DNA of 64,000 nt from Cryomorphaceae bacterium (GTDB lineage: Bacteria > Bacteroidota > Bacteroidia > Flavobacteriales > Schleiferiaceae): assembly GCA_003566715.1 (NCBI GenBank), contig PXCF01000135.1:1-64000 (forward strand), read 5' to 3'. The notes under the pieces are model-generated. The model had not been told where the DNA came from. It did no database searches and saw only the letters and a program-made list of their open reading frames with translations. Both the position numbers and the translations under genes were made by a program. Positions 42,835 through 52,803 of this stretch are shown piece after piece. The number at the start of each line of letters is the position of its first letter. Within the stretch, counting starts at the first letter, position 1.

Positions 42835-43806
42835 TCATTCTGACAACCAGTATACCAACTCTTCTAGGCTTCTGTTAATACTCCTATTGTGCTTAACCGC
42901 TTTGGATAAAGGAATCTCCATGGCTTTTCCGCCAGATCTTCCAATCATCACACCTGTGGTACCTCTGCGTATGGTGCGTACCGCCCATGACCCCAATTCA
43001 CTGGCTAAGACTCTATCATAAGCAGATGGACTCCCCCCTCTTTGAATGTGACCCAGTATCGTTACTTTGGTATCGAAATGAGGAAAGCGTTGCTTAACCT
43101 TTTCTGCAAGTTTATGCGCACCTCCACTATCATCTCCCTCGGCTACTATTATAATGGCACTCGACTTTTCGCGATTCCAACCATTTTGCAATCGATCCAT
43201 CAACACATTATCATAGGTTTCAGTCTCCGGAATCAATACAGCTTCTGCACCACAGGCTATCCCCGAACGCAGGGCAATAAATCCGGCATCTCTACCCATT
43301 ACTTCTACAAAGAACAGTCGATTGTGTGAATCAGCCGTATCACGGATTTTATCTACGGCAGTAACCACATTATTTACGGCAGTATCATACCCGATGGTCG
43401 CTTCTGTTCCGTACAAATCGTTGTCAATGGTACCAGGTATGCCAATTACCGGGAGTCCAAACTCATCTTGAAGGGCTAAGGCCCCCTTAAATGAGCCATC
43501 ACCTCCAATCACAACCAATGCTTCAACGCCATTATCTAAGAGGTTATGATAGGCCCTTTCCCTTCCTTCACGTTTCATAAACTCCGGACTTCTGGCTGTT
43601 TTCAACACCGTTCCTCCTCGATGAATGATATTACTAACGTCGTTGGGTGACAAAATCGTCATGTCGTTTTCTATCATGCCCTGATACCCTCTTCTTACTC
43701 CAACGACCTCCATTTTGAAGTGATTGGCTGTGCGCACAACTGCGCGCACACAGGCGTTCATCCCAGGGGCATCCCCTCCTGACGTAAGTACGGCTATTTT
43801 ATTCAT
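42835..43806 (-). CDS. pfkA: 6-phosphofructokinase
   Basis: Phosphorylates fructose 6-phosphate in glycolysis. The 323 residues have TSGGDAPGMNACVRAVV at the N-terminus, VIGGDGSFKGA, where GGDGS marks the ATP-using form, PGTIDNDLYGTEATIGYDTA with catalytic Asp, and VEVMGRDAGFIAL. Normal length and typical of group A enzymes with allosteric sites. It converges with ribH, 4 bp apart. A TACTTTTG -7 box precedes it. Confidence 0.96.
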   Translation of the reverse strand: MNKIAVLTSGGDAPGMNACVRAVVRTANHFKMEVVGVRRGYQGMIENDMTILSPNDVSNIIHRGGTVLKTARSPEFMKREGRERAYHNLLDNGVEALVVIGGDGSFKGALALQDEFGLPVIGIPGTIDNDLYGTEATIGYDTAVNNVVTAVDKIRDTADSHNRLFFVEVMGRDAGFIALRSGIACGAEAVLIPETETYDNVLMDRLQNGWNREKSSAIIIVAEGDDSGGAHKLAEKVKQRFPHFDTKVTILGHIQRGGSPSAYDRVLASELGSWAVRTIRRGTTGVMIGRSGGKAMEIPLSKAVKHNRSINRSLEELVYWLSE

Positions 43807-43833
43807 TGGAAGTATCTATGTTTAAACATTCAT

Positions 43834-43841
43834 CAAAAGTA
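43834..43841 (-). promoter_or_regulatory. Candidate -7 box for pfkA
   Basis: TACTTTTG on the minus strand, 27 bp before the pfkA ATG; no clear TTG at the expected distance. Confidence 0.45.
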
Positions 43842-43885
43842 AGCAATGAACACAATCTTTAGAAAACATTTCGCTCTTTGTATTG

Positions 43886-43893
43886 TAATTTTG
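43886..43893 (+). promoter_or_regulatory. Candidate -7 box for the subtilase gene
   Basis: TAATTTTG, 31 bp before ATG 43925; no well-placed TTG. Confidence 0.45.
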
Positions 43894-43924
43894 TAAATAA
43901 TTATAACAATTTAATTTTGATTAA

Positions 43925-46900
43925 ATGAAGCGTGAATTCTATTTAGCAGCTATATTTTTCCTTTCGTCTCTTTTACTCTTTTCACAGCCAAAAATTCTTT
44001 TAAACAACGGAGTTGTTGAACTAAGAGAAAACGTTGAAGAGCACAATATCCAAAACAATGAGCTTTTCAACGGAAAAGCGGTTAGAGTGATTCAATTTAA
44101 CCGGATTCCTGACGCCAAAACATTGGCTACGATAAAGACCTCCGGCATAGATTTACTGGATTATCTCCCGCACAATGCGTATCTGGCTGCCATTCCGTCA
44201 AACATATCGCCTTCTCAACTCAAACTAATGGGTGTTCGGTCGTCGGTTGTACCCGATGAGGTTTTCAAATTATCACCCAATCTCTTTAAAGGGAGAATAC
44301 CAGAACATGCCGATATGGGTAATGATCGCGTAGAAGTGGTTGTTGTACCTTACAAACACATTCCTGTTCAAGCCCTCCATTCGTTTATTAATGAGCTTCC
44401 AATGTTTGATATTTTGGAAACGCAAGACAACGACCTGCAATACATTGAAGCCATATGCCGCATAGAAGATTTACCAAAACTAGCCAATCACCCATACATT
44501 GGTTTTATTCAGGAGGCAGAAGTTCCCGGTGAGCCTGAGAACAATACCGCCATTACGAGTCATCGCGTCAATACTGCCAACGGAACCGATGCCCCCGGGT
44601 ATGGATACACCGGCGCAGGTGTAAAGGTATCGCTTGGCGATAACGGAGCCATTGGTCCACACATTGACTATGCCGGCAGATTAGACCAATCAAGAGCAGG
44701 TCCAAGTTCGGGCGATCACGGTGACCACGTAGCGGGCACAATTTTTGGCGCCGGTAACCGCAACCCGAGAGGACGTGGCATGGCGCCCGGATCGGAGATG
44801 CTTTACTATACCTATCCCGCAAATCTCAACAATGCAGCCAGCGACTATGTCAACGACAACATAAGAATTACCTCTTCCTCATTTAGTAATGGCTGTAACG
44901 CAGGATACACCAATTTTGCTCGAGTCATGGATCAAACATCGCATCAACTAAGTGGTCTGTTGCACGTTTTTTCTGCCGGAAACAACGGCACCAGTGATTG
45001 TAGTTACGGAGCTGGTGGTGGCTGGGGAAACATCACCGGTGGTCATAAACTGGGAAAAAACGTCATCGCCGTAGCCAACGTTACCAGGCTGGACAATATT
45101 GCTTCCAGCAGTTCAAGAGGCCCCGCTACCGACGGAAGGCTAAAACCCGAAGTAGCTGCCGTTGGAACACAAGTATTTTCTACCACTTTTCCTCATAATT
45201 ATACCACCAAAACAGGAACATCCATGGCTTGTCCGGGTGTTTCCGGTGCGCTTACGTTGTTGTACGAAGCCTATGAAGATTTAAACTCCGACAGCGCAAA
45301 TGGCGGACTTATGAAAGCCCTTTTAATGAATGGCAGCGACGACTTGGGTAACCCAGGTCCCGACTTCATTTATGGATACGGAAGAATAAACATCCGCAAA
45401 TCACTCAGAATGATCGAGGAAAACTGGTTTACCAGCGGATCCGTTGCACAAAATGACAGCAATACACACGTCATCAACGTTCCTGCGGGGACATCTTCTA
45501 TGCGGGTCATGTTGTACTGGGTTGATAGAGAAGGAAACCTTAGCGCTTCAAAAGCCTTAGTCAACGATTTGGACTTAAAACTTCATCAAGGCGCTAATAC
45601 CTTTTTACCTTTTACTTTAAACCCAACGCCTAATGTGGCAGCACTCAATGCCAACGCTGTACCGGGCATCGATACACTCAATAACTCTGAGCAAATTGTT
45701 ATCAATAACCCATCGGCAGGAAATTATACCGTTTCCGTAAAAGGAACGGCTATTCCTTTTGGCGCTCAGGCGTATTTTATTACGTACTATTTTGAAGACG
45801 AACCACTAACACTTACACACCCAGTTGGTGGGGAAACGTTTACACCGGGAAGCTCAGAGATTATTCGCTGGGATGCACCTTCTAACAGTGGAACATTTAC
45901 TCTACAATACAGCACCAATAGCGGAAGTAGCTGGATTAATATCAACAGCTCGGTTGCCGGGTCAAGTAGAAACTTTACTTGGACCGTACCTAGTACACTT
46001 AACGACCAGATAAAGGTGCGCATTACCCGCGGTAGCGAAATTTCCGAGAGTGGAAATTTAGTCATAGCGCCGGTTCCCAATAATTTAGCCATTAATCAAA
46101 TTTGTCCAGATACAACAACCATTACCTGGGGTGCTGTGAATAACGCAACAGGATATGTGGTTTATAAACTGGGGAATATGTACATGGACTCCATTGGTTA
46201 TACAACGTCGACGAGTTTTACCATTCCCAATGTCAGTGCCTTTGACGAAAACTGGTACAGTGTGGCTACAGTAGCCAGCAACGATGGTATTGGTCGCAGA
46301 GCAAACGCTGTACAAGCAGATGGTAGTGGGCCGGTTAACTGTATCGTCAATAATGATATTGCAGCTTTAGCACTGTTGAGTCCCAGTTCAGGTCTTGCGC
46401 CTTCGTGTGTCTCCGACTCATTACCGGTAGAAATTTGGGTTAAAAACAACGGCATCAACCCCATCAGTGAATTTACTTTATCATTTAGAATAGACAGTGG
46501 ATCCATTACCACCGACTCCATAACTATGGCAATCCCTCCGGGTGATTCTGTTTTGGTTAGCGGGCCCAACAAGATTGTTCCTCTAAGTGGTACCCTTAAC
46601 AATATCAAAGTATGGGTTAATATCCCCAATGATCAAAGTTTGCGAAACGATACAGTTTACAGTACAATCCAGCTTTACGGAACAGGTAGCGTAAATATTC
46701 CATTTATTCAAAACTTTGATAGTGATGGCAATTGCTCAACCGCTTCCAATTGCGAACAAGAAATTTGTCCGCTCACACAAGGGTTTATCAATGCCGAAAA
46801 TGGCGTATTTGACGATATAGATTGGCGCGTTAATAACGGAACAACCCCATCGAACAATACAGGGCCAAATGTGGATAATACCTTAGGTACATCCGCCGGA

Positions 46901-48802
46901 AAATACATTTACCTTGAGGCTACTACTTGCTTTGATAAAGTAGCCGAATTGTATACACCTTGTATTGATTTAGACGGCACTTCGTCTCCTATTCTAGAGT
47001 TTTATCACCACCGAAGAGGCAACTCTATTGGCCCACTTCATGTTGATGTTTTCCACGAAGGCAAATGGAAACAACTCATGCCAAGTATTACGGTAAACAC
47101 CGGTAATAGCTGGGTTAGGTATGAGGCCAATTTGGTTCCCTACGTAGGAGAGAAAATTGCCATACGCTTTGTCGGGGAAACCATAGGGAGTTGGCAAGGA
47201 GATATTGCATTGGATGACATCGCCGTGATTGAGAGTACCGATATCCCCACAGCTGATTTCAGCGCGAATACCACGGTTGCGTGTCCAAACATACCTATAT
47301 CGTTTACCGATCAAAGTACAGGCGCTCCAAACAACTGGGCTTGGAGCTTTAGTCCTTCGTCAGGGGTATCTCCAGCAGCAGGTAGTTCATTTACCGATCC
47401 TGATCCCGTCGTTGAATTTCAAAATACAGGGTTTTACAATGTCACATTGATTGCAACAAATAACAATGGTGGTGACACCCTTACAAGAAGCATGTACATA
47501 GAAATCACCAACGGTGATACCCTTCCCTACTTTGGTATATACACAACCAGCACAACCGGAGATGCACTTCCTGGATGGAGCATTGATAATCCGGATAACG
47601 ACGAAACTTGGGAGCGCGTTCTCAATACACCAAACCCCGCAAGTAATGTGGCCGTTAGAGTAGATAACTTCAGTTACAATGCCCCAGGCGAGCGTGATCA
47701 CCTCATTACTCAGCCGTTTGATTTAAGTCAAAAGCAAAATGCCTTTTTATTGTTTGACTTTGCTTACGCGCCATTTAACGTAAACTTTACGGATTCCCTG
47801 GAAATCTCCATTGCCGTAGGATGTGAAGGGTCGTTTGATACCGTTGTCTACATCAATGGCGGCATGAACTTTTCGTCCATAGGTGGTGCCCAGAATAGTT
47901 TGTTTATTCCCACGGCCAGTCAGTGGAGTACAGATACCCTCGACTTATCAGTCTTTACCGGAAATAGCATCAGAGTGCGCTTTACCAACATCAATGGGTT
48001 TGGTAATGCTTTGTATTTGAATAACTTTCGCTTAACAGATACCTTGGCACAATCCCCTACCGTTGATTTATCGGTTAGTAGCAGCGATGCATGCGTGGGC
48101 GCAGCCGTAACCTTTAGTCAAACGTCCAGTAATGCACAAAACTTTCAGTGGTCGTTTGGCAACAACGCAACACCCTCTACGGCTACCGGGCCAGGTCCAC
48201 ACAGTGTTACGTATAGCAGTACGGGGAACCGAACTGCAACGATTACCGCTTTGAGTGCTGGAGGACAAGCGCAGGATCAGATAGCCATATCCGTGGTGGA
48301 CCGTCCTTTTGCGGCGTTTTCCGAAAGCATCAACCAGTTGACGGTAGACTTTACGGATGCATCCATCGGAAACCCCACTTCATGGATATGGGACTTTGGT
48401 GATGGCGACAGTGCCTTCGTACAGAACCCTTCGCATACCTATGCCTCATCAGGAAGCTATACCGTTGTGCTTACAGCCCTTAACGACTGTGGAGGAAGAA
48501 GCTTTACACGTACGGTAAACGTACAAGGTTTGTTTAACGAAAGCTTCAACAATCGTGCAGAGTGGAATCTCTTCCCTAATCCGGGAGCAGGCGTGTTCAC
48601 CGTTGAAATACCATCAAACGCAGACGTTTTCCGCATTCAAATGGTAGATATAGGCGGACAAACCCTTATGGATAATATGATAACAGTTCCTTCGGAAACA
48701 GCTGATTTTTCTGTTGACCACCTGGCCTCCGGCGTTTACATCGTTAGGCTCTATCACAGATTTGGCGTTAAGTCGTTCCGCTATACCCTCACCAACAAGT
48801 GA
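43925..48802 (+). CDS. Giant T9SS-secreted subtilisin-like protease with FN3/PKD-type domains
   Basis: A 1625-residue exoprotease. Signal peptide at 1-20 (FYLAAIFFLSSLLLFS). Subtilase (S8) domain at about 225-495 with triad D239 (SLGDNG), H268 (GDHGDHVAGT) and S433 (GTSMACP), plus oxyanion AGNNG. Then a P-proprotein-like beta domain, an Ig/KNH-like domain (THPVGGETF), an FN3-like domain (NLAINQICPDTTTITWG), a CARDB-like segment, two large jelly-roll-like regions and PKD-like domains (WIWDFGDGDS). The end is a type-A T9SS sorting domain (WNLFPNPGAGVFTVEI ... SGVYIVRLYHRFG). Likely released or anchored at the surface for protein degradation. It overlaps the next gene's GTG start by 4 bases. Confidence 0.93.
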   Translation: MKREFYLAAIFFLSSLLLFSQPKILLNNGVVELRENVEEHNIQNNELFNGKAVRVIQFNRIPDAKTLATIKTSGIDLLDYLPHNAYLAAIPSNISPSQLKLMGVRSSVVPDEVFKLSPNLFKGRIPEHADMGNDRVEVVVVPYKHIPVQALHSFINELPMFDILETQDNDLQYIEAICRIEDLPKLANHPYIGFIQEAEVPGEPENNTAITSHRVNTANGTDAPGYGYTGAGVKVSLGDNGAIGPHIDYAGRLDQSRAGPSSGDHGDHVAGTIFGAGNRNPRGRGMAPGSEMLYYTYPANLNNAASDYVNDNIRITSSSFSNGCNAGYTNFARVMDQTSHQLSGLLHVFSAGNNGTSDCSYGAGGGWGNITGGHKLGKNVIAVANVTRLDNIASSSSRGPATDGRLKPEVAAVGTQVFSTTFPHNYTTKTGTSMACPGVSGALTLLYEAYEDLNSDSANGGLMKALLMNGSDDLGNPGPDFIYGYGRINIRKSLRMIEENWFTSGSVAQNDSNTHVINVPAGTSSMRVMLYWVDREGNLSASKALVNDLDLKLHQGANTFLPFTLNPTPNVAALNANAVPGIDTLNNSEQIVINNPSAGNYTVSVKGTAIPFGAQAYFITYYFEDEPLTLTHPVGGETFTPGSSEIIRWDAPSNSGTFTLQYSTNSGSSWININSSVAGSSRNFTWTVPSTLNDQIKVRITRGSEISESGNLVIAPVPNNLAINQICPDTTTITWGAVNNATGYVVYKLGNMYMDSIGYTTSTSFTIPNVSAFDENWYSVATVASNDGIGRRANAVQADGSGPVNCIVNNDIAALALLSPSSGLAPSCVSDSLPVEIWVKNNGINPISEFTLSFRIDSGSITTDSITMAIPPGDSVLVSGPNKIVPLSGTLNNIKVWVNIPNDQSLRNDTVYSTIQLYGTGSVNIPFIQNFDSDGNCSTASNCEQEICPLTQGFINAENGVFDDIDWRVNNGTTPSNNTGPNVDNTLGTSAGKYIYLEATTCFDKVAELYTPCIDLDGTSSPILEFYHHRRGNSIGPLHVDVFHEGKWKQLMPSITVNTGNSWVRYEANLVPYVGEKIAIRFVGETIGSWQGDIALDDIAVIESTDIPTADFSANTTVACPNIPISFTDQSTGAPNNWAWSFSPSSGVSPAAGSSFTDPDPVVEFQNTGFYNVTLIATNNNGGDTLTRSMYIEITNGDTLPYFGIYTTSTTGDALPGWSIDNPDNDETWERVLNTPNPASNVAVRVDNFSYNAPGERDHLITQPFDLSQKQNAFLLFDFAYAPFNVNFTDSLEISIAVGCEGSFDTVVYINGGMNFSSIGGAQNSLFIPTASQWSTDTLDLSVFTGNSIRVRFTNINGFGNALYLNNFRLTDTLAQSPTVDLSVSSSDACVGAAVTFSQTSSNAQNFQWSFGNNATPSTATGPGPHSVTYSSTGNRTATITALSAGGQAQDQIAISVVDRPFAAFSESINQLTVDFTDASIGNPTSWIWDFGDGDSAFVQNPSHTYASSGSYTVVLTALNDCGGRSFTRTVNVQGLFNESFNNRAEWNLFPNPGAGVFTVEIPSNADVFRIQMVDIGGQTLMDNMITVPSETADFSVDHLASGVYIVRLYHRFGVKSFRYTLTNK

Positions 48803-49494
48803 TCAAAGAGCTGTTTTTCGATTTAGATCACACGTTGTGGGATTTTGATAAAAATTCCCGTGAAACCCTATATGAGCTTTTCTGCGAGGTAAAACTTGCA
48901 GAAAAGCTCATCGTATTTGACGACTTTATCAAAGTCTATAACGAGATAAACGACATCCTTTGGAATGAATATCGGTACGGACGAATTTCTAAAGATAAAT
49001 TACGGCATGTTCGATTTGAAAAAACGTTGAAACAAATCGGAGCGTATGACAAGGCAACCGAAACATTTTTTACCGAAGAATACATCAACCGTTCTCCATT
49101 GAAGAAAAATCTAATACCGGGGACACTTGAAACACTAAACCTGTTAAAAAACAGAGGGTACAATATGCACATCATCACCAATGGGTTTAGTGAAGTTCAA
49201 CACACCAAGTTATCTCGCACTGGACTCGCTCCATTTTTTGATGCTATAGTAACCAGCGATGAGATTGGGGTCAACAAACCAGACATCAAAATATTTCACG
49301 CAGCACTTAAAAAAGCAAACGCCCGTCAAAGGGAAAGCATGATGATAGGCGATCATTTAATGGCCGATATCATAGGCGCCAGAAGAGCTGGTTTACAACA
49401 AGGGTATTTCAATCCCACAAACAAGCCGCACAAGGAAAAGGTAACTCTTGAGTTTTCGCAGATGAAGGTTCTCCCGGAGTTACTCTTGAGATGA
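48799..49494 (+). CDS. HAD-family phosphatase, YjjG-like nucleotidase
   Basis: A 231-residue HAD hydrolase resembling YjjG, which dephosphorylates non-canonical pyrimidine nucleotides. Motif I FFDLDHTLWDF gives nucleophile D8 and D10; motif II IITNGF; motif III Lys in NKPD; motif IV MMIGDHLMADIIGA. Starts with GTG at 48799 overlapping the subtilase stop (GTGA). The 3' end overlaps the converging secreted-protein gene by 15 bases. Substrate range is inferred from the family. Confidence 0.88.
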   Translation: MIKELFFDLDHTLWDFDKNSRETLYELFCEVKLAEKLIVFDDFIKVYNEINDILWNEYRYGRISKDKLRHVRFEKTLKQIGAYDKATETFFTEEYINRSPLKKNLIPGTLETLNLLKNRGYNMHIITNGFSEVQHTKLSRTGLAPFFDAIVTSDEIGVNKPDIKIFHAALKKANARQRESMMIGDHLMADIIGARRAGLQQGYFNPTNKPHKEKVTLEFSQMKVLPELLLR

Positions 49495-49917
49495 TGATCC
49501 CTTAGGGGTGTCTCGACCTCCGATGACAACATATTCAAATACTTGCCAGTTTACTCGATCACCATCCACTTTACTGGGGTCTCCTAGCAACTGACAACTT
49601 ATGATATCTCCTTGTTTAATTCCGGGAAAGTCAAAACCTAGATTCTCGTATTTTGGCTGTTGCCTGGTTGGTTTGGTGGTATAGTGAAACGTCACCATTA
49701 CAAACTCGCCAACTTGAGGTTTAAATTTACTTCCTTCCGATAAGCGACTTACCTCTTTTACGTGCACGACAGCATGTTCATCAGATTGCGGCACCACATT
49801 TATGACCTCTAAAGTAACCTTGTGAAACTCTTTATTGAGGTTTCTAACTGAATTATTTTGACCATAAGCGAAGGCAGCGGTCATCATAAGTGCAATCAAA
49901 GTAAATGCGTTACGCAT
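49480..49917 (-). CDS. Small secreted protein of unknown function
   Basis: Start set at ATG 49917 (MRNAFTLIALMMTAAFAYG, cut before QNN), an ordinary signal peptide; an ATG 9 bases upstream is possible. The mature 126 residues are beta-rich (VTLEVINVVPQ, AVVHVKEVSRL, PQVGEFVMVTFHY, KQGDIISCQLLG, VNWQVFEYVVIGG), compatible with an OB-like or small beta-barrel fold. No family recognised. It ends inside the 3' end of the converging HAD gene. Confidence 0.7.
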   Translation of the reverse strand: MRNAFTLIALMMTAAFAYGQNNSVRNLNKEFHKVTLEVINVVPQSDEHAVVHVKEVSRLSEGSKFKPQVGEFVMVTFHYTTKPTRQQPKYENLGFDFPGIKQGDIISCQLLGDPSKVDGDRVNWQVFEYVVIGGRDTPKGSSSQE

Positions 49918-49944
49918 GAAGATCAAGGTTTAGATATAGAATGT

Positions 49945-49952
49945 CAAACTTA
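49945..49952 (-). promoter_or_regulatory. Candidate -7 box for the small secreted protein
   Basis: TAAGTTTG on the minus strand, 27 bp before ATG 49917; no clear TTG. Confidence 0.45.
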
Positions 49953-50048
49953 GTACATAATGCTGAGCTATCGTGCACATTTTAGGCCAAATATTGTTGA
50001 ATCAATAACAATAATCAAAAAGGGTTTCGAGTTCCCTTTTGTTATTCC

Positions 50049-50056
50049 TACTTTTG
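50049..50056 (+). promoter_or_regulatory. Candidate -7 box close to the AlbA_2 gene start
   Basis: TACTTTTG ends 7 nt before ATG 50064, predicting a leader of only a few bases; no good TTG upstream. Confidence 0.4.
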
Positions 50057-50063
50057 GCACGTT

Positions 50064-50711
50064 ATGAACCGTATACAAAACACAGATATTCCCGGATATT
50101 TAGGCAAACGAATCGCTGAAGGAGAGCACCAACAGCAAGACTTTAAATTTGCCATTAACGACGCGCGAAAAATAGCCGAAACGCTATCCGCATTTGCCAA
50201 TACCGATGGCGGTCGCCTACTGGTAGGAGTCAAGGACAATGGCAAAATAGCCGGGGTGAGAAACGACGAAGAAATGTACATGATCGAAGGCGCTGCTGAT
50301 TTGTACTGCAATCCGCCGGTAAAAATGGAGTTTCAAGTATGGGAGATCGACAGTAAACGCGTACTCGAGGTTTGGATCAACGCATCGCCTAGTCGACCAC
50401 ACAAAGCGAAAACCGAAGACGGAAACTGGCGGGCTTTTATTCGCGTAAGAGACGAAAATTTTATAGCCTCTCCCGTTCACCTTGAGCGTTGGGCACACGA
50501 AGACAAATCGGAGACACCTCCGGGTGCATTTACCGAAGACGAAAAAACACTTCTTAAAATCATACGTGAAGAACCACTTACGCTTAATCAACTCTGTAAA
50601 AAATCTGAATTCTTTCGTCGAGACGTTATCCGTTCCTTGGGTGCTTTTTTTCGTTGGAACCTTATCAAGTTGTTTAGGGAAAAGGGTAAGTGGATGATTG
50701 ATATCGTTTAG
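50064..50711 (+). CDS. AlbA_2 (Schlafen-type) domain protein
   Basis: A 215-residue cytoplasmic protein. The first 120 residues match the AlbA_2 putative DNA/RNA-binding domain: EGEHQQQDFKFAINDARKIA, ETLSAFANTDGGRLLVGVKDNG. The rest (about 150-215) looks like a winged helix (LKIIREEPLTLNQLCKKSEF, FRRDVIRSLGAFFRWNLIKL). It is thus probably a nucleic-acid-binding regulator. It stands alone; no phage or defence partners are adjacent. Confidence 0.82.
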   Translation: MNRIQNTDIPGYLGKRIAEGEHQQQDFKFAINDARKIAETLSAFANTDGGRLLVGVKDNGKIAGVRNDEEMYMIEGAADLYCNPPVKMEFQVWEIDSKRVLEVWINASPSRPHKAKTEDGNWRAFIRVRDENFIASPVHLERWAHEDKSETPPGAFTEDEKTLLKIIREEPLTLNQLCKKSEFFRRDVIRSLGAFFRWNLIKLFREKGKWMIDIV

Positions 50712-50803
50712 TAGTTGTCTATAAGTTCTGATAGATGCGGAACAGGATAATAGTAGCTTCCAACATTCATTTTCAAAATGCCTTAATTAATGTCATTGTC
50801 GCT

Positions 50804-50811
50804 TATTTTTG
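50804..50811 (+). promoter_or_regulatory. Candidate -7 box directly before lolD
   Basis: TATTTTTG ends 5 nt before ATG 50817, another near-leaderless arrangement; no good TTG. Confidence 0.4.
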
Positions 50812-50816
50812 CCGAT

Positions 50817-51470
50817 ATGATCATAGCACAGGGCATTTACAAATCTTTTGGAGACCTTACCGTTTTAAAAGACGTAAGTCTAACCGTTGAGAAAGGCGAA
50901 GTGGTTTCATTGGCTGGCGCCTCCGGTGCAGGAAAAACAACTTTACTGCAAATTTTAGGCACCTTAGACACGCCGGACAAGGGACATGTTTTTTTAGAAG
51001 GCAATGAAGTAACCAATCTCAATGACAGCGACTTGGCGCAATTTCGCAACCGACGAATAGGTTTTGTGTTTCAGTTTCACCATCTACTTCCCGAGTTTAC
51101 CGCATGGGAAAATATTGCCATCCCTGCCATGATTGGAGGCATGTCGCGCAAAGAGGCTCATAAAAAGGCCTTAGAAAAGCTGTCTTTGGTCGGCTTGAAA
51201 GACCGCGCCGAACATCGTCCGGGTGAACTATCCGGCGGTGAATGTCAACGTGTGGCTGTGGCCCGGGCGCTTATCAACGACCCGGCCATTATTTTGGCCG
51301 ATGAGCCCACCGGTAGTCTGGACTCGCAAAACGCCTTACAAATCCATGAGTTGTTTCTCAAGCTTCGCCAGGAGCTCGGACAAACGTTTTTAATCATTAC
51401 CCACAACGAAAAGTTGGCACAAATGGCTGACCGCACCATTCACATCAAAGATGGGCGTATTGCACCATGA
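50817..51470 (+). CDS. lolD: ABC transporter ATP-binding protein, LolD-like
   Basis: ATPase of the lipoprotein-releasing or MacB-type ABC family. Start set at ATG 50817 ([20 protein letters not shown]); the frame extends upstream to 50790 but crosses the -7 box. The 217 residues have Walker [11 protein letters not shown]-loop [12 protein letters not shown], signature LSGGECQR (usual Q replaced by C), Walker [10 protein letters not shown] and H-loop THNE. The [12 protein letters not shown] stretch is typical of LolD. Permease genes are not adjacent. It overlaps the next gene by 4 bases (ATGA). Confidence 0.85.
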   Translation: MIIAQGIYKSFGDLTVLKDVSLTVEKGEVVSLAGASGAGKTTLLQILGTLDTPDKGHVFLEGNEVTNLNDSDLAQFRNRRIGFVFQFHHLLPEFTAWENIAIPAMIGGMSRKEAHKKALEKLSLVGLKDRAEHRPGELSGGECQRVAVARALINDPAIILADEPTGSLDSQNALQIHELFLKLRQELGQTFLIITHNEKLAQMADRTIHIKDGRIAP

Positions 51471-52231
51471 AACACGTTCACAAACGCTTATTGGAATGGG
51501 CTGAGTCGCGCAACACCACCGACTTCATACCCGACGATCCCATAGAAATACCCCACCGGTTTTCCCGGAAAGAGGACATTGAGGTTGCAGCTTTTTTTGC
51601 GGCCCTATTTGCTTGGGGACAAAGAACCACCATCCGTAAGAAAACCAACGACTTGCTCAGCCGAATGGACAACGATCCTTTTGCGTTTGTGATGCACGCC
51701 TCTACTGATGACCTTCGCGTGCTTGATGGCTTTGTTCACCGCACCTTCAATCATCACGACATTGTTGATTTATTGATGGCTCTGAGAGCCACTCAGAAGG
51801 AAACAAATGATTGGTCTATACTCTTCACACCATCAGAAAGCGAAATTAATTATGGTCCGGCCATTTCCCGCTTTCGCACACGCATGCTTCAACACGTAAG
51901 CAATCCTCAACGGGTATCGCGCTTTTTATCCGATCCATTAAAAGGCAGTGCCGCCAAGCGCCTCGTCATGTTTCTTCGCTGGATGGTAAGGCGCGACAAT
52001 GTCGGTGTAGATTTTGGCATTTGGACGCAATTACCCATGCATAAATTGTCTTGCCCTCTGGATGTGCACACCGCCAGAACTGCGCGACACCTCAAACTCA
52101 TTTCCCGAAAGCAAAACGATTGGGCGACCGTGGAAGAACTCGATGCTGCACTGAGAAAAATCGATCCCAAAGACCCGGCGAGATTTGACTTTGCTCTGTT
52201 TTCCATGAGTGTAGAGGGGTTTCCTGATTAA
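51467..52231 (+). CDS. TIGR02757 family protein of unknown function
   Basis: A 254-residue cytoplasmic protein matching the TIGR02757 family: [75 protein letters not shown] and [13 protein letters not shown]. The layout is helix-rich and resembles HhH-GPD-like DNA-repair folds, but lacks a clear catalytic motif. Translationally coupled to lolD. Function unknown. Confidence 0.85.
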   Translation: MKHVHKRLLEWAESRNTTDFIPDDPIEIPHRFSRKEDIEVAAFFAALFAWGQRTTIRKKTNDLLSRMDNDPFAFVMHASTDDLRVLDGFVHRTFNHHDIVDLLMALRATQKETNDWSILFTPSESEINYGPAISRFRTRMLQHVSNPQRVSRFLSDPLKGSAAKRLVMFLRWMVRRDNVGVDFGIWTQLPMHKLSCPLDVHTARTARHLKLISRKQNDWATVEELDAALRKIDPKDPARFDFALFSMSVEGFPD

Positions 52232-52242
52232 GGTCTTTTTAC

Positions 52243-52273
52243 TTGTAAAAACCAGGGCAAAAACTTACCTTTG
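52243..52273 (+). promoter_or_regulatory. Promoter of umuDC
   Basis: TTG at 52243-52245, 20-bp spacer, TACCTTTG at 52266-52273. Leader of about 80 nt before ATG 52362. Confidence 0.7.
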
Positions 52274-52321
52274 TTGCACAACTACACAGCTGTATACGCA
52301 CCGCATTCACGGCTTTAAAAA

Positions 52322-52347
52322 GTGTATAACACCATCTTACCATACAC
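52322..52347. repeat. Inverted repeat in the umuDC leader
   Basis: GTGTAT at 52322-52327 and ATACAC at 52342-52347, separated by 14 bp. A palindromic ACAGCTGT lies at about 52285-52292, just after the promoter. Either could be an SOS-type operator; this is inference. Confidence 0.45.
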
Positions 52348-52361
52348 GAAATGAAAGGAAT

Positions 52362-52802
52362 ATGAGTAGAAAGCCTTCAAATAGCATAGAAATATATCAC
52401 GTTGATACTGCAACCGAATTGGAACTGCCTTTGGTCACCGAAGGCATCAGTGCCGGCTTCCCCTCCCCTGCCCTTGATTTCGTAGACCAGACCATTGATT
52501 TGAACAAGCAGCTCATTCGCCACCCCTCGGCCACCTTTTACGGCCGAGTAAAGGGCTTGTCGCTCAAAGATGCCGGTATCGACGACGATGACTTGCTGAT
52601 CATCGACCGCAGTTTGGAACCGGAAAGCGGAAAAATCGCCGTGTGCTATATCGACGGGGAATTTACCGCCAAACGCATTGAAGTTAAAAATAAAGAGCTC
52701 TGGTTAATGCCGGAGAATGAAGCCTATCCGCCTTTGAAGGTATCCGAAGACAGCAACTTTGTCATTTGGGGAATTGTTACTCACGTCATTAAATCTCTGT
52801 AG
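52362..52802 (+). CDS. umuD: UmuD-like S24 peptidase, translesion polymerase V subunit
   Basis: RecA-stimulated self-cleaving partner of UmuC. The 146 residues have the cleavage site ISAGFPSPALDF with A31-G32, nucleophile S67 in VKGLSLKDAG, and general-base K104 in GEFTAKRIEV. The Ser-Lys spacing of 37 equals that of E. coli UmuD. The usual GDSM is changed to GLSL. The umuC start follows after one base, so the pair forms an operon. Confidence 0.92.
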   Translation: MSRKPSNSIEIYHVDTATELELPLVTEGISAGFPSPALDFVDQTIDLNKQLIRHPSATFYGRVKGLSLKDAGIDDDDLLIIDRSLEPESGKIAVCYIDGEFTAKRIEVKNKELWLMPENEAYPPLKVSEDSNFVIWGIVTHVIKSL

Positions 52803-52803
52803 C

